A stretch of 6,754 bases of DNA from Thermopetrobacter sp. (GCA_011374735.1 DRPD01000239.1:1-6754); one strand, 5' to 3'; positions 1-6,406 are shown, counted from the first letter of the stretch. Notes: generated by a model not told the origin, from the sequence alone. Numbers and translations are program-made.

Positions 1-934
1 CCGCCAGCGCCAGCGCCTGACGCATCAGCCCGGCCGACGAGGCGGCGGTGTCCAGCCGGGTGAGGTTGACCATCGGGATGATGGCGCGGATCCCCTCCCC
101 TTCCTCGCCCAGCAGCCAGCCGCGGGCGCCTTCGATCTCCACCTCGGCGGAGGCGTTGGAGCGGTTGCCCAGCTTGTCCTTCAGCCGCACCAGACGCAGG
201 CCGTTGCCAGCCCCGTCATCACGCAACCGTGGCACCAGAAAACAGCTGATGCCGCCCGGCGCCTGGGCGGTGATCAGGAAGGCGTCGCTCATCGGCGCCG
301 ACAGGAACCACTTGTGGCCATGAAGGACGTATTCGCGGCCCTTCACCGGCTTGGCCTCGGTGCGGTTGGCGCGCACGTCGGAGCCGCCCTGGCGTTCGGT
401 CATGCCCATGCCCAGCGTCACCGCCTTCTTGCGCTTCATGGGCCACGCGCGCGCGTCGTAATCGGCCACGCGGATCTTCTTCAGCCAGGCGAGCCCCACC
501 TCCGGCGTCGCCGCCAGCACCGGCGCCGCGGCGTGGGTCATGGTCAGCGGGCAGACGTGCCCGGCCTCCATCCGCGAGGCCAGACAGACCAGCGCGGCGC
601 GCTGCACGTGGCTGAAGCGGCGCGCCCCCAGGGTGGCCTGATGCAGCCCGGCCCGCGCGCTGGTTTCCATCAGCTCATGCCAGGCGGGATGGAACTCCAC
701 CTCGTCGATGCGCTCGCCGGTGGCGTCATGAGTGTGCAGGCGGGGCGGATATTCGTTGGCCAGCCGGGCGCGCTCCATCATGTGCGCGCCGCCGGCCAGC
801 CGGCCATAGGCGGCCAGCGCCTCGGTGTCGGCCCGCGGGTCGAAGGCGGCCAGCGCCCCGCGCAAGGCCGGATCGGTGGTGAACAGATCGACATCCGCGA
901 ACGGCGGCGGCTGATTGAACGAAGGATCAGGCAT
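1..934 (-). CDS. aidB: AidB-like acyl-CoA dehydrogenase, N-terminal part (runs off window)
   Basis: This is the N-terminal 311 residues of a flavin-dependent acyl-CoA dehydrogenase of the AidB branch; the family is about 540 residues long, so the C-terminal dehydrogenase helices and the DNA-binding tail lie outside the window. Seen directly: an AidB-like start (FNQPPPFADVDLF, residues 6-18), RLANEYPPRL (57-66), FHPAWHELM (81-89), CPLTMTHAAAPVL (128-140), the flavin-loop motif GMGMTERQGGSDV (175-187), GHKWFLSAPMSDA (206-218), and LKDKLGNRSNASAEVE (251-266). The order and wording closely match E. coli AidB as I recall it. Known of the family: E. coli AidB binds FAD and double-stranded DNA, has weak isovaleryl-CoA dehydrogenase activity and is induced in the adaptive response to alkylation. 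The ATG at 934 is supported by a GGAGG nine bases upstream. No Ada-type operator is evident upstream, so regulation may differ. A purely metabolic acyl-CoA dehydrogenase role cannot be excluded without the C-terminus. Confidence 0.93.
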   Translation of the reverse strand, partial: MPDPSFNQPPPFADVDLFTTDPALRGALAAFDPRADTEALAAYGRLAGGAHMMERARLANEYPPRLHTHDATGERIDEVEFHPAWHELMETSARAGLHQATLGARRFSHVQRAALVCLASRMEAGHVCPLTMTHAAAPVLAATPEVGLAWLKKIRVADYDARAWPMKRKKAVTLGMGMTERQGGSDVRANRTEAKPVKGREYVLHGHKWFLSAPMSDAFLITAQAPGGISCFLVPRLRDDGAGNGLRLVRLKDKLGNRSNASAEVEIEGARGWLLGEEGEGIRAIIPMVNLTRLDTAASSAGLMRQALALA

Positions 935-943
935 GACGTCCGG

Positions 944-948
944 CCTCC
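944..948 (-). promoter_or_regulatory. Shine-Dalgarno of the aidB-like gene
   Basis: On the minus strand this reads GGAGG and lies nine bases before the ATG at 934. It supports that start, which is also where similarity to AidB begins. Confidence 0.7.
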
Positions 949-969
949 GTATCTCCCACGCCTCGCATC

Positions 970-1000
970 AGTATGCCACAACCCGCCCGCCGCCGGCCAA
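970..1000 (-). promoter_or_regulatory. Possible promoter of the aidB-like gene (extended -10)
   Basis: On the minus strand, TTGGCC (1000-995) is followed after 19 bases by CATACT (975-970), which is preceded by TGG and so fits an extended -10 (TGn plus hexamer). The -10 matches four of six consensus positions and sits about 35 bases before the start codon. The spacer is longer than the usual 17, so the -35 assignment is weak. This is visual matching to the sigma-70 type consensus only. Confidence 0.33.
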
Positions 1001-1084
1001 TCACCGCCCCGTGACCTCTTGGCAAGCGGCGTGTTTCATGCCAGATGACGCGGCCATGCGCAGGCGGCGAGAGACGGAGACGGC

Positions 1085-1480
1085 ATGACGTTTTCCCTGT
1101 CCATGGTGGCGGCGGTGGCGGCGGGTGGCGCGCTGGGCGCGGCGGCGCGCTTCGCCACCACCACCCTCGCGGTCAGGCTGTTCGGCCACGGCTTTCCGTG
1201 GGGCACCATGATCGTCAACACCGCCGGTTCGTTCCTGATCGGGCTGATGATCGCCGTCATGGCCCTGAAGTGGCAGGTGGGCGAACAGGTCCGCGCCTTT
1301 CTCGTCACCGGCATTCTCGGCGGCTTCACCACCTTCTCCGCCTTCGCGCTGGATGTCGCCACCCTGTATGAGCGCAAGGCCGTGCTCGCCGCCTTCTCCT
1401 ATGTCGCCGGCTCCGTCGGGCTGTCGCTGATCGCCATCTTCGCCGGCCTGGCGCTGGGCCGCCTCCTGTTCTCCCCATGA
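1085..1480 (+). CDS. crcB: CrcB/Fluc fluoride ion channel
   Basis: A 131-residue four-helix inner-membrane protein of the CrcB (Fluc) family, which forms antiparallel dimers that let fluoride leave the cytoplasm and so protect enolase, pyrophosphatase and similar enzymes. Seen directly: GGALGAAARF (residues 14-23), GTMIVNTAGSFLIG (40-53) with the conserved Asn45, and TGILGGFTTFSAFALD (75-90), which holds the phenylalanine-box residues Phe81 and Phe84, the Thr-Thr-Phe-Ser motif, and the helix-break segment that binds the structural sodium in characterised Fluc proteins. Length and hydrophobic pattern fit a full-length, single-domain member that works as a homodimer. The ATG at 1085 has a GGAG (1076-1079) five bases upstream. 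The stop codon overlaps the rluC start as ATGA, so the two are translationally coupled. No fluoride riboswitch is apparent upstream, which suggests constitutive expression. Confidence 0.96.
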   Translation: MTFSLSMVAAVAAGGALGAAARFATTTLAVRLFGHGFPWGTMIVNTAGSFLIGLMIAVMALKWQVGEQVRAFLVTGILGGFTTFSAFALDVATLYERKAVLAAFSYVAGSVGLSLIAIFAGLALGRLLFSP

Positions 1481-2448
1481 GCCGGGTCAGCCACAGGAAG
1501 GTGGCGGCGGACGAGGCCGGCCTGCGCCTCGACCGCTGGTTCCGCCTTCATTATCCCGCCCTGCCCCACGCCCGCTTGCAGAAGCTGCTGCGCAAGGGCG
1601 AGGTGCGCGTCAACGGCAAGCGGGTGAAGGCGGCGCAACGGCTGAACGCCGGCGACGAGGTGCGCATCCCGCCGCTGCCGGACGACATGGCGGCGCAAAC
1701 GGCGAAAGCCCCGCCCTTGCCGAAAGAGGAGGCCCTGGCCTTCCTGCGCCCCCTGATCCTGCACGAGGACGATCACCTGCTGGTGCTGAACAAGCCGGCC
1801 GGCCTGCCCGTGCAGGGCGGCAGCAAGACGCGCCAGCATCTGGATCGCCATCTGCGGGCGGCGGGCGGTGGAAACTGGCGGCTGGCGCACCGGCTGGATC
1901 GCGACACCTCCGGCGCCCTGGTGGTGGCCAGGACGCGCGCCGCGGCGGCGAAGCTGGGCAAGCTGTTCGCCTCGCGCGCCGTGCGCAAGGTCTACTGGGC
2001 GCTGGTGCACGGCGTGCCGAAGCCGCCACAGGGCAAGGTGGACATGGCGCTCATCAAGGCCATGACCCGCGATGGCGAACGGGTGCGCGCGGCGCATGAT
2101 GGCGAGACGGACGCGCAACCGGCCATCACCCATTACAACGTGGTGGACAGGGCCGCCGCCGTGGCCGCCTGGGTGTCGCTCAAACCCGTCACCGGCCGTC
2201 AGCACCAGCTGCGCGCCCACATGGCGCTGATCGGCCACCCGATCATGGGCGATGGCAAATACGGCGGGCTGGAGGAACTGCCCGACGGCGTGGCGGCCAG
2301 GCTGATGCTGCACGCCCGGCGCGTCGGCTTCATTCATCCCGTCAGCGGCCAACGGATCGACGTCACCGCGCCGCTGCCGCCGCACATGGAAGAGGCGTTC
2401 CGCTTCTTCGGTTTCGATCCGTCGCGCTTCGACGACGGCATCGCGTGA
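1477..2448 (+). CDS. rluC: RluC-type 23S rRNA pseudouridine synthase
   Basis: A 323-residue RluA-family pseudouridine synthase that isomerises specific uridines of 23S rRNA in the cytoplasm; E. coli RluC modifies positions 955, 2504 and 2580. Seen directly: an N-terminal S4 RNA-binding domain (about residues 15-65, with LRLDRWFRLHYP, LQKLLRKGEVRVNGKRV), then the catalytic domain with LVLNKPAGLPVQGGS (102-116), the catalytic motif HRLDRDTSG (138-146; Asp141 is the expected nucleophile), TGRQHQLRAHMA (239-250), GHPIMGDGKYG (253-263) and LHARRVGFIHP (278-288). The NKPAG-x-x-VQGGS wording resembles RluC rather than RluD, which has a VHPGAG-type sequence there, so RluC is preferred, though target sites are not provable from sequence. 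The ATG overlaps the crcB stop (ATGA), indicating coupled translation. The frame is intact and of family-typical length. Confidence 0.93.
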   Translation: MSRVSHRKVAADEAGLRLDRWFRLHYPALPHARLQKLLRKGEVRVNGKRVKAAQRLNAGDEVRIPPLPDDMAAQTAKAPPLPKEEALAFLRPLILHEDDHLLVLNKPAGLPVQGGSKTRQHLDRHLRAAGGGNWRLAHRLDRDTSGALVVARTRAAAAKLGKLFASRAVRKVYWALVHGVPKPPQGKVDMALIKAMTRDGERVRAAHDGETDAQPAITHYNVVDRAAAVAAWVSLKPVTGRQHQLRAHMALIGHPIMGDGKYGGLEELPDGVAARLMLHARRVGFIHPVSGQRIDVTAPLPPHMEEAFRFFGFDPSRFDDGIA

Positions 2449-2508
2449 TCCGGGGCTCCGGCGGCGTTTCTCCGCCTCGCGACGATGCGCCATTTGCAGG
2501 GATTCCGC

Positions 2509-2538
2509 TTGACCGGGAACCTTGCCGCCCGCAATACA
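2509..2538 (+). promoter_or_regulatory. Possible promoter for the RND permease pair
   Basis: In the 118-base gap after rluC, TTGACC (2509-2514; five of six -35 consensus bases) is followed after 18 bases by AATACA (2533-2538; only three of six -10 bases). The -35 is good and the -10 is poor. It is the best candidate seen and, if real, would make the permease pair its own transcription unit rather than a continuation of crcB-rluC. Confidence 0.28.
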
Positions 2539-2542
2539 GTCC

Positions 2543-2550
2543 GGGGGAGA
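2543..2550 (+). promoter_or_regulatory. Purine-rich Shine-Dalgarno-like run before the RND permease
   Basis: GGGGGAGA ends 16 bases before the ATG at 2567, farther than the usual 5-10. A closer, weaker CCGGAA (2555-2560) is six bases from the ATG. No in-frame start codon lies between the purine run and 2567, so the ATG is kept as the start, but ribosome loading here may be inefficient or may use the weaker site. Confidence 0.35.
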
Positions 2551-2566
2551 GAAACCGGAACCGCGC

Positions 2567-4855
2567 ATGGATGCCACACTCCGAAAACCGACCAGGCCCC
2601 GCGGGAGCCTGCTGGCGCTGCCCGGCTTCCTGTCGGCGCGTTACCCGCGCCTGGCGCTGATCCTGATCGTGCTGCTGACGTTGACCGCCGCGGCCGGTCT
2701 GTCCTCCCTGTATTTCGATGACGACGTGGAATCGCTGTTCGACGTCGGCGATTCCATTTCGCGCGCCACGGAGCGCCTGCATACCACCTTCCCCGGCCTC
2801 GGCAATGATCTGCTGGTTCTGGTGGAGGCGAAAGCGCCTTTTTCCGCCAGCCAGTTGACGGCCATTCGCGAGATGCATCTGCAATTGCGTTTCGTCGCTG
2901 GCGTGAAGGGCGTGGTGTCGCCCGCCTCGGCCCGCGAGCCGCCGGACGACAAGGGTTATCCGGCGCCGCTGATACCGGCGGAGCTGAAGGCCGGCCGGAA
3001 CGTCACGCCGCTGTTGCGGACATTGCGCGATCATCCGCTGGTCGGCTTTCTGCTGGCGCCCGACGCGACGGCGGCGTTGATCATCATCGACCACGACCCG
3101 AAGATCAGGGGGCTGCGCGCCAGCGCCCGGTTGCTGCGCGACATCCGCGCCACCATCGGGCCCGTCGCCAGCGCGGCGGGGCTGACGGTGACGATGACCG
3201 GCACGCGGGTGCTGCGCCACGAGGTGGTGCGGGCGCTGAACCGCGACCTGCTGGTGCTCACCGCCATCGGCGCCTTCATCGCCCTGCTTTTGTGCATCGC
3301 TTTCTTCCGCAACCTGCCGATGGTGGTGATGGCCTTCGTGCCGCCGGTGCTGGCGGTCATCTGGATGCTGGGCGCCTTCGGGCTGAGCGGCACGCCGGTC
3401 ACCGCCCTGTCCAACGTGCTGCCGACGCTGATCATGGTGATCGCCATTTGCGACGCCATGCACCTGACCTGGGCCATCCGCCGGGCGCTGACCGACGGGC
3501 GCGCGCTGCCCGACGCGGTGCGCCACGCCCTCGAGGTGGCCGGGCCGGCCTGCGCCATGACCTCGCTGACCACGGCGCTGGCCTGCCTGACGTTGCTGGC
3601 CTCCGAGTCGCCGGCGGTCAGCGAGTTCGGCCTGCAGGCGGCGGCGGCGGTGATGGCCGCCTTCGTGGCGGTGCTGATGGGCGTCCCGTTGCTGGCGCTG
3701 ATGCTGTTGCGCGGCTGGCGCCCCGCACCGGCCCGCCCGGGGGGCGACCTGGCCGAGGCGCTGCGGCGCGCGGCGCTGGCGATGACCGCGTTCGGCATTC
3801 GCCATGCGCGGCTGGTGGCGGCCGTGGCGCTGGCGCTGCTGGCGGTGTCGATGATCGGCTATCAGCGCATCGAGGCCTCCTACGTCTATCGCGACTATCT
3901 GAGCGCCGACTCGCCGGCCAACCGCGCCGTTGGCGTCATCAGCGACAAGTTCGGCGGTATCGATCATTTCTACGTGCTGGTGGAAACCGACCGCGCGCAT
4001 CATGACGCCCCTCCCCCGGCGCTCGTCGCCGCGCATCGCGCCATGGCCGCCCGGCCGCAGCTGCGCGGCGTGTATTCATGGGTGTCGGTGCGCGACTGGC
4101 TGCGCGGCGGGCGGGCCGACGCTCGCACCATCGCCGCGAAGATCCCGCCACGCCTGGGCCGGCTGATGACATCCGCCGACGGGCGTTCGTTCGCCCTCAT
4201 CGCCTACATGCCGAACATGGATTCGCGCGACGCCGGCCGCCTGTTGCGGCAGTTGGGGCGGATGCTGAAAACCATCGAACGGCGCCATCCGGGCAGCCGC
4301 ATCTCCATCGCCGGGCTGATGCCGAAGGCGATGCTGGGCAGCCCCAAGGTGATCGACCGGCTGAAGGTTTCACTGCTGTTCGCGGTGATCGCGGCGCTGG
4401 TGGTGATCGGCCTGTTCGTGCGTTCATGGCGGCTGATGCTGGCGGCGGCGGTGCCGGCGCTGTTGCCGATCACCTTGCTGACCCTGGGCATCTGGGCCAC
4501 CGGCGGGGCGCTCACCCTGAGCGTGGTGCTGGCCATGACCATCGCCTTCGGCATCGCCGTGGACGACGCCATTCATCTGCTGTTCCGCCTGCGGCTGGAG
4601 ATGGACTCCGGCCGCGCGGCGCGCCCGGCGCTGCTGGCCAGCGCGGAGAAGATGGGGGCGGTGCTGTTCGCCTCCACGCTGGTGCTGGGCGCCGGCATGG
4701 CCGTCTCGTGGCTGTCCGACATGCCGACCGCCGCGCAATTCGGCACCAGCGCCCTGATCGTCTTGATTCTGGCGCTGTTGGCCACCATCATGGTGGTGCC
4801 GGCCTATACCGTCCTGCTGTGTGAACGAAACGTTGAGAAAGACACCCCGCCATGA
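2567..4855 (+). CDS. RND/MMPL-superfamily transporter (COG1033-like exporter)
   Basis: A 762-residue inner-membrane transporter of the RND superfamily, in the class often called predicted RND exporter or MMPL family. Hydrophobic segments give 12 helices in two repeats: TM1 about 29-46, TM2-6 between 227 and 381, TM7 about 413-431, TM8-12 between 601 and 750. Two large hydrophilic, presumably periplasmic loops lie at about 50-225 and 435-600. Helix 4 carries ICDAMHL (Asp296, His299) and helix 10 the matching FGIAVDDAIHLL (661-672; Asp666, Asp667, His670), the acidic/His positions expected to relay protons. At about 760 residues it is shorter than AcrB-type pumps (about 1,040), and no membrane-fusion or outer-membrane partner gene is present. 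The ATG at 2567 is chosen over an in-frame TTG at 2522 because it needs only a short cytoplasmic tail before TM1. Its stop overlaps the next gene as ATGA. Cargo is unknown; related proteins move lipids or other hydrophobic molecules. Confidence 0.9.
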   Translation: MDATLRKPTRPRGSLLALPGFLSARYPRLALILIVLLTLTAAAGLSSLYFDDDVESLFDVGDSISRATERLHTTFPGLGNDLLVLVEAKAPFSASQLTAIREMHLQLRFVAGVKGVVSPASAREPPDDKGYPAPLIPAELKAGRNVTPLLRTLRDHPLVGFLLAPDATAALIIIDHDPKIRGLRASARLLRDIRATIGPVASAAGLTVTMTGTRVLRHEVVRALNRDLLVLTAIGAFIALLLCIAFFRNLPMVVMAFVPPVLAVIWMLGAFGLSGTPVTALSNVLPTLIMVIAICDAMHLTWAIRRALTDGRALPDAVRHALEVAGPACAMTSLTTALACLTLLASESPAVSEFGLQAAAAVMAAFVAVLMGVPLLALMLLRGWRPAPARPGGDLAEALRRAALAMTAFGIRHARLVAAVALALLAVSMIGYQRIEASYVYRDYLSADSPANRAVGVISDKFGGIDHFYVLVETDRAHHDAPPPALVAAHRAMAARPQLRGVYSWVSVRDWLRGGRADARTIAAKIPPRLGRLMTSADGRSFALIAYMPNMDSRDAGRLLRQLGRMLKTIERRHPGSRISIAGLMPKAMLGSPKVIDRLKVSLLFAVIAALVVIGLFVRSWRLMLAAAVPALLPITLLTLGIWATGGALTLSVVLAMTIAFGIAVDDAIHLLFRLRLEMDSGRAARPALLASAEKMGAVLFASTLVLGAGMAVSWLSDMPTAAQFGTSALIVLILALLATIMVVPAYTVLLCERNVEKDTPP

Positions 4856-5361
4856 TGTCGCGCCTGCTGCTGCTGTTCACCCTGCTGACCACCCTGCCCG
4901 GCGGGGCCCTGGCGCGCGGCGCGGCGGACGTGCTGGCGGGCATGCATGGCCAATGGCAGGGCCGCGGCGTGGTGCGCGAGAAGCCGTCCGCCCCGAAGGA
5001 AGCGGTGGTCTGTTCGTTTCAGGGGCGCTGGGAGCGCATCAGGAATACCCTGCACGTGCGCTATCTGTGCTTCGGCGCCGATTCGCGGTTTGAAACCAGC
5101 GGCACGCTGCGCGTGCGCGGCCGCAAGGTGTTCAGTGACCTGCTGATGCATGATCGCGGCCATGTCTCCGGTTCGGGCCGGGTCGCGAGTGGCAAGGTGC
5201 TGCTGTCGTTCGCCGGCAAGGACGACAAGGGCCGCCGGCTGCGCGCCCAGCTCACACTCAGCCGCAGCGGCGGGAACCGGCTGCGCTCCGTCTTGCGGGC
5301 CACCGACCCGGACAGCGGCAAGATGTTCACCGCCTTCACCCTGTCGTTGAAGCGCAAGTGA
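4852..5361 (+). CDS. Small secreted protein of unknown family, coupled to the RND permease
   Basis: A 169-residue protein I do not recognise. Residues 1-21 form a classical Sec signal peptide: Arg4, a leucine-rich core (5-15), then a Pro-Gly-Gly turn and an ALA cleavage site, predicted after Ala21. No lipobox cysteine is present, so it should be a soluble periplasmic or secreted protein of about 148 residues. The mature part begins with a helix-like ADVLAGMHGQWQGRG (25-39), whose GxWxG pattern recalls the first strand of lipocalin-like or similar small beta barrels. It continues as alternating strands with many Gly/Arg/Ser residues (VRYLCFG, FETSGTLRVRGRKVF, HVSGSGRVASGKVLLSF, AQLTLSRSGG) and ends in FTLSLKRK. 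The only cysteines, Cys54 and Cys73, could form a disulphide. The charge is strongly basic. The ATG overlaps the permease stop (ATGA); an ATG three bases later is an equally possible start. Beta-barrel assignment is inference from pattern only. Confidence 0.82.
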   Translation: MMSRLLLLFTLLTTLPGGALARGAADVLAGMHGQWQGRGVVREKPSAPKEAVVCSFQGRWERIRNTLHVRYLCFGADSRFETSGTLRVRGRKVFSDLLMHDRGHVSGSGRVASGKVLLSFAGKDDKGRRLRAQLTLSRSGGNRLRSVLRATDPDSGKMFTAFTLSLKRK

Positions 5362-5364
5362 GCC

Positions 5365-6249
5365 TCAGCGCCGCCGCCAGCCGTCGATGGCGTAGATGGC
5401 CAGCGCCAGCCAGATGAGCGTGAAGGCGACGGCGTGGTGCGCCGTGAACGGCTCGCCGAACAGGAACACGGCGATCAGGAAATGCATGGTGGGCGTGAGG
5501 TATTGCAGCAGGCCCATGGTGGAATAGCGGATGCGCCGCGCCGCGGCGGCGAAGATCAGCAGCACCACCGCCGTCACCGGGCCGGAGAGGATCAGCAGCC
5601 CCGTCAGCCCCGCGTCATGGCCGAAGCGCAGCGGCAAGCCCATGAAGGCCAGCGCGCCCGGCAGCGCCAGCGCCACCGGCAGCATCACCAGCGTTTCGCC
5701 GAAATAGCCGGTCAGCGAATCCGCGCGCATGGTCTTGCGCAGATAGCCATAGACGGAGAACGTGCCGCCCAGCAGCAGCGCCAGCCACGGAAACACCCCC
5801 GCCGCCACAGTGAGCCACCCCACCGCCAGCGCCGCCAGCGCGATGGCCAGCGTCTGGGCGCGGGAAAACCGCTCGCCCAATAGCAGGAACCCCAACAGCA
5901 CGTTGATGAGCGGGTTGATGTAATAGCCCAGCGATACCTCCACGGTGCGTTCGGCGTTGACGCCCCAGACGAACATCGCCCAGTTGAGAAACAGCAGCAA
6001 GGCCGACGCGGTCATCACCCGCATCTGCGCGCCGTTGCGCAGCATGGCGCGCGCCCCCGTCAGCCGCCCCGTCGCCGCCACCGCCAGCAGCGCCACCGGC
6101 AGCGACCACAGGGCGCGGTGCGCCACCACCTCCCACGCCGACGCGTCCTCCAGCAGGCGGAAGAACAGCGGGAACATGCCCCAGGTGGCATAGGCGACAA
6201 GCGCCAGCAATATGCCGCGCAGGCTTTCCCTTTCATGGGCGGCAGACAT
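5365..6249 (-). CDS. rarD: RarD-type EamA/DMT-family transporter
   Basis: A 294-residue, ten-helix inner-membrane protein of the drug/metabolite transporter superfamily, made of two EamA repeats. It matches the RarD subgroup: GILLALVAYATWGMFPLFF (residues 12-30), AWEVVAHRALWSLP (38-51), NWAMFVWGVNAERTVEVSLG (89-108), YYINPLINVLLGFLLLGERF (109-128), and in the second half STMGLLQYLTPTMHFLIAVF (243-262) followed by GEP and FTLIWLALAIYAID (276-289). Known of the subgroup: E. coli RarD is annotated as a chloramphenicol-sensitivity protein, but physiological substrates are not settled; export of a small metabolite is likely. The start at 6249 is preferred because it has GGAG seven bases upstream and matches the family N-terminus; the frame stays open to a GTG at 6381, but those 44 extra residues are not RarD-like. 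It converges on the secreted-protein gene with only three bases between stop codons. Confidence 0.93.
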   Translation of the reverse strand: MSAAHERESLRGILLALVAYATWGMFPLFFRLLEDASAWEVVAHRALWSLPVALLAVAATGRLTGARAMLRNGAQMRVMTASALLLFLNWAMFVWGVNAERTVEVSLGYYINPLINVLLGFLLLGERFSRAQTLAIALAALAVGWLTVAAGVFPWLALLLGGTFSVYGYLRKTMRADSLTGYFGETLVMLPVALALPGALAFMGLPLRFGHDAGLTGLLILSGPVTAVVLLIFAAAARRIRYSTMGLLQYLTPTMHFLIAVFLFGEPFTAHHAVAFTLIWLALAIYAIDGWRRR

Positions 6250-6256
6250 CGTCGTT

Positions 6257-6260
6257 CTCC
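6257..6260 (-). promoter_or_regulatory. Shine-Dalgarno deciding the rarD start
   Basis: Minus-strand GGAG seven bases before the ATG at 6249. It favours this start over the in-frame GTG at 6381. Confidence 0.65.
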
Positions 6261-6263
6261 ATC

Positions 6264-6293
6264 GGAAATCTTGCGGGAAATCTGAAACTTGCG
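6264..6293. repeat. Imperfect tandem direct repeat in the rarD leader
   Basis: Plus strand: GGAAATCTTGCG (6264-6275) is followed directly by GGAAATCTGAAACTTGCG (6276-6293). These are the same 12 bases, with six bases (TGAAAC) inserted in the second copy. On the rarD coding strand this reads CGCAAG-tttcag-ATTTCC then CGCAAGATTTCC, ending four bases before the GGAG ribosome-binding site. It could be a binding site for a regulator or simply a small slippage duplication. Confidence 0.6.
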
Positions 6294-6376
6294 TTATTGC
6301 CGGCTTCAGGGCGGGCCGCCTCGGTGTTTGCGCTTCGCACATGACCCGCCGGCCACGCATGCGCTTGCCGTTCTGG

Positions 6377-6406
6377 ATCACCGGGACAACTGTTCAGCCT
6401 GGTGAT
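6377..6406 (-). terminator. Possible hairpin downstream of cimA, no U-tract
   Basis: ATCACC (6377-6382) and GGTGAT (6401-6406) are perfect inverted arms around 18 bases, and the stem extends inward by GG/CC after one mismatch on the minus strand (by three further pairs including G-U on the plus strand). It starts 26 bases after the cimA stop. There is no following T-run on either strand, so it is at best a 3'-end stabilising or Rho-linked structure rather than a standard intrinsic terminator. Confidence 0.3.

Larger units (their letters stand above)
935..1084. other. Divergent intergenic region between aidB-like gene and crcB
   Basis: This 150-base region must carry the promoters of both divergent transcription units. 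Toward crcB, TTGGCA at 1019-1024 could serve as a -35, but the hexamers about 17 bases downstream (around 1041-1047, CCAGATG) are poor -10 matches. I see no fluoride riboswitch (crcB motif) consensus, no Ada-box-like AATT...GCAA element and no clear palindromic operator. Confidence 0.5.

Noticed and set aside
314..1048. A 244-codon open frame on the plus strand opposite the aidB-like gene
   Set aside because: The minus-strand frame encodes the conserved AidB motifs in order; the plus frame has only Arg/His/Gly-rich sequence and is a shadow.
935..1084. Fluoride riboswitch upstream of crcB
   Set aside because: No segment resembles the conserved crcB-motif core (GGnnGAUGGnnUnCC with its pseudoknot partner), so I do not call one.
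1104..1150. GGTGGCGGC-type near-repeat at the start of crcB
   Set aside because: It encodes the conserved Ala/Gly-rich first helix of CrcB; coding constraint and GC bias explain it.
2460..2476. GGCGG...CCGCC hairpin just after rluC as an intrinsic terminator
   Set aside because: The stem is only five pairs with a seven-base loop and no T-run follows; such stems are common by chance at this GC content.
1399..2577. A 392-codon open frame on the minus strand opposite rluC
   Set aside because: Low-complexity His/Arg/Gln composition with no family resemblance, antisense to the clear RluC motifs.
2363..4036. A 557-codon open frame on the minus strand opposite rluC's end and the permease
   Set aside because: It is rich in His, Arg, Gln and Gly, has no recognisable domain and lies exactly antisense to a well-supported membrane protein. 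It is the usual mirror frame produced by high third-position GC.
6250..6381. A 44-residue N-terminal extension of rarD starting at a GTG
   Set aside because: The extension does not resemble the RarD family, contains the leader repeat, and the internal ATG at 6249 has a well-spaced GGAG.
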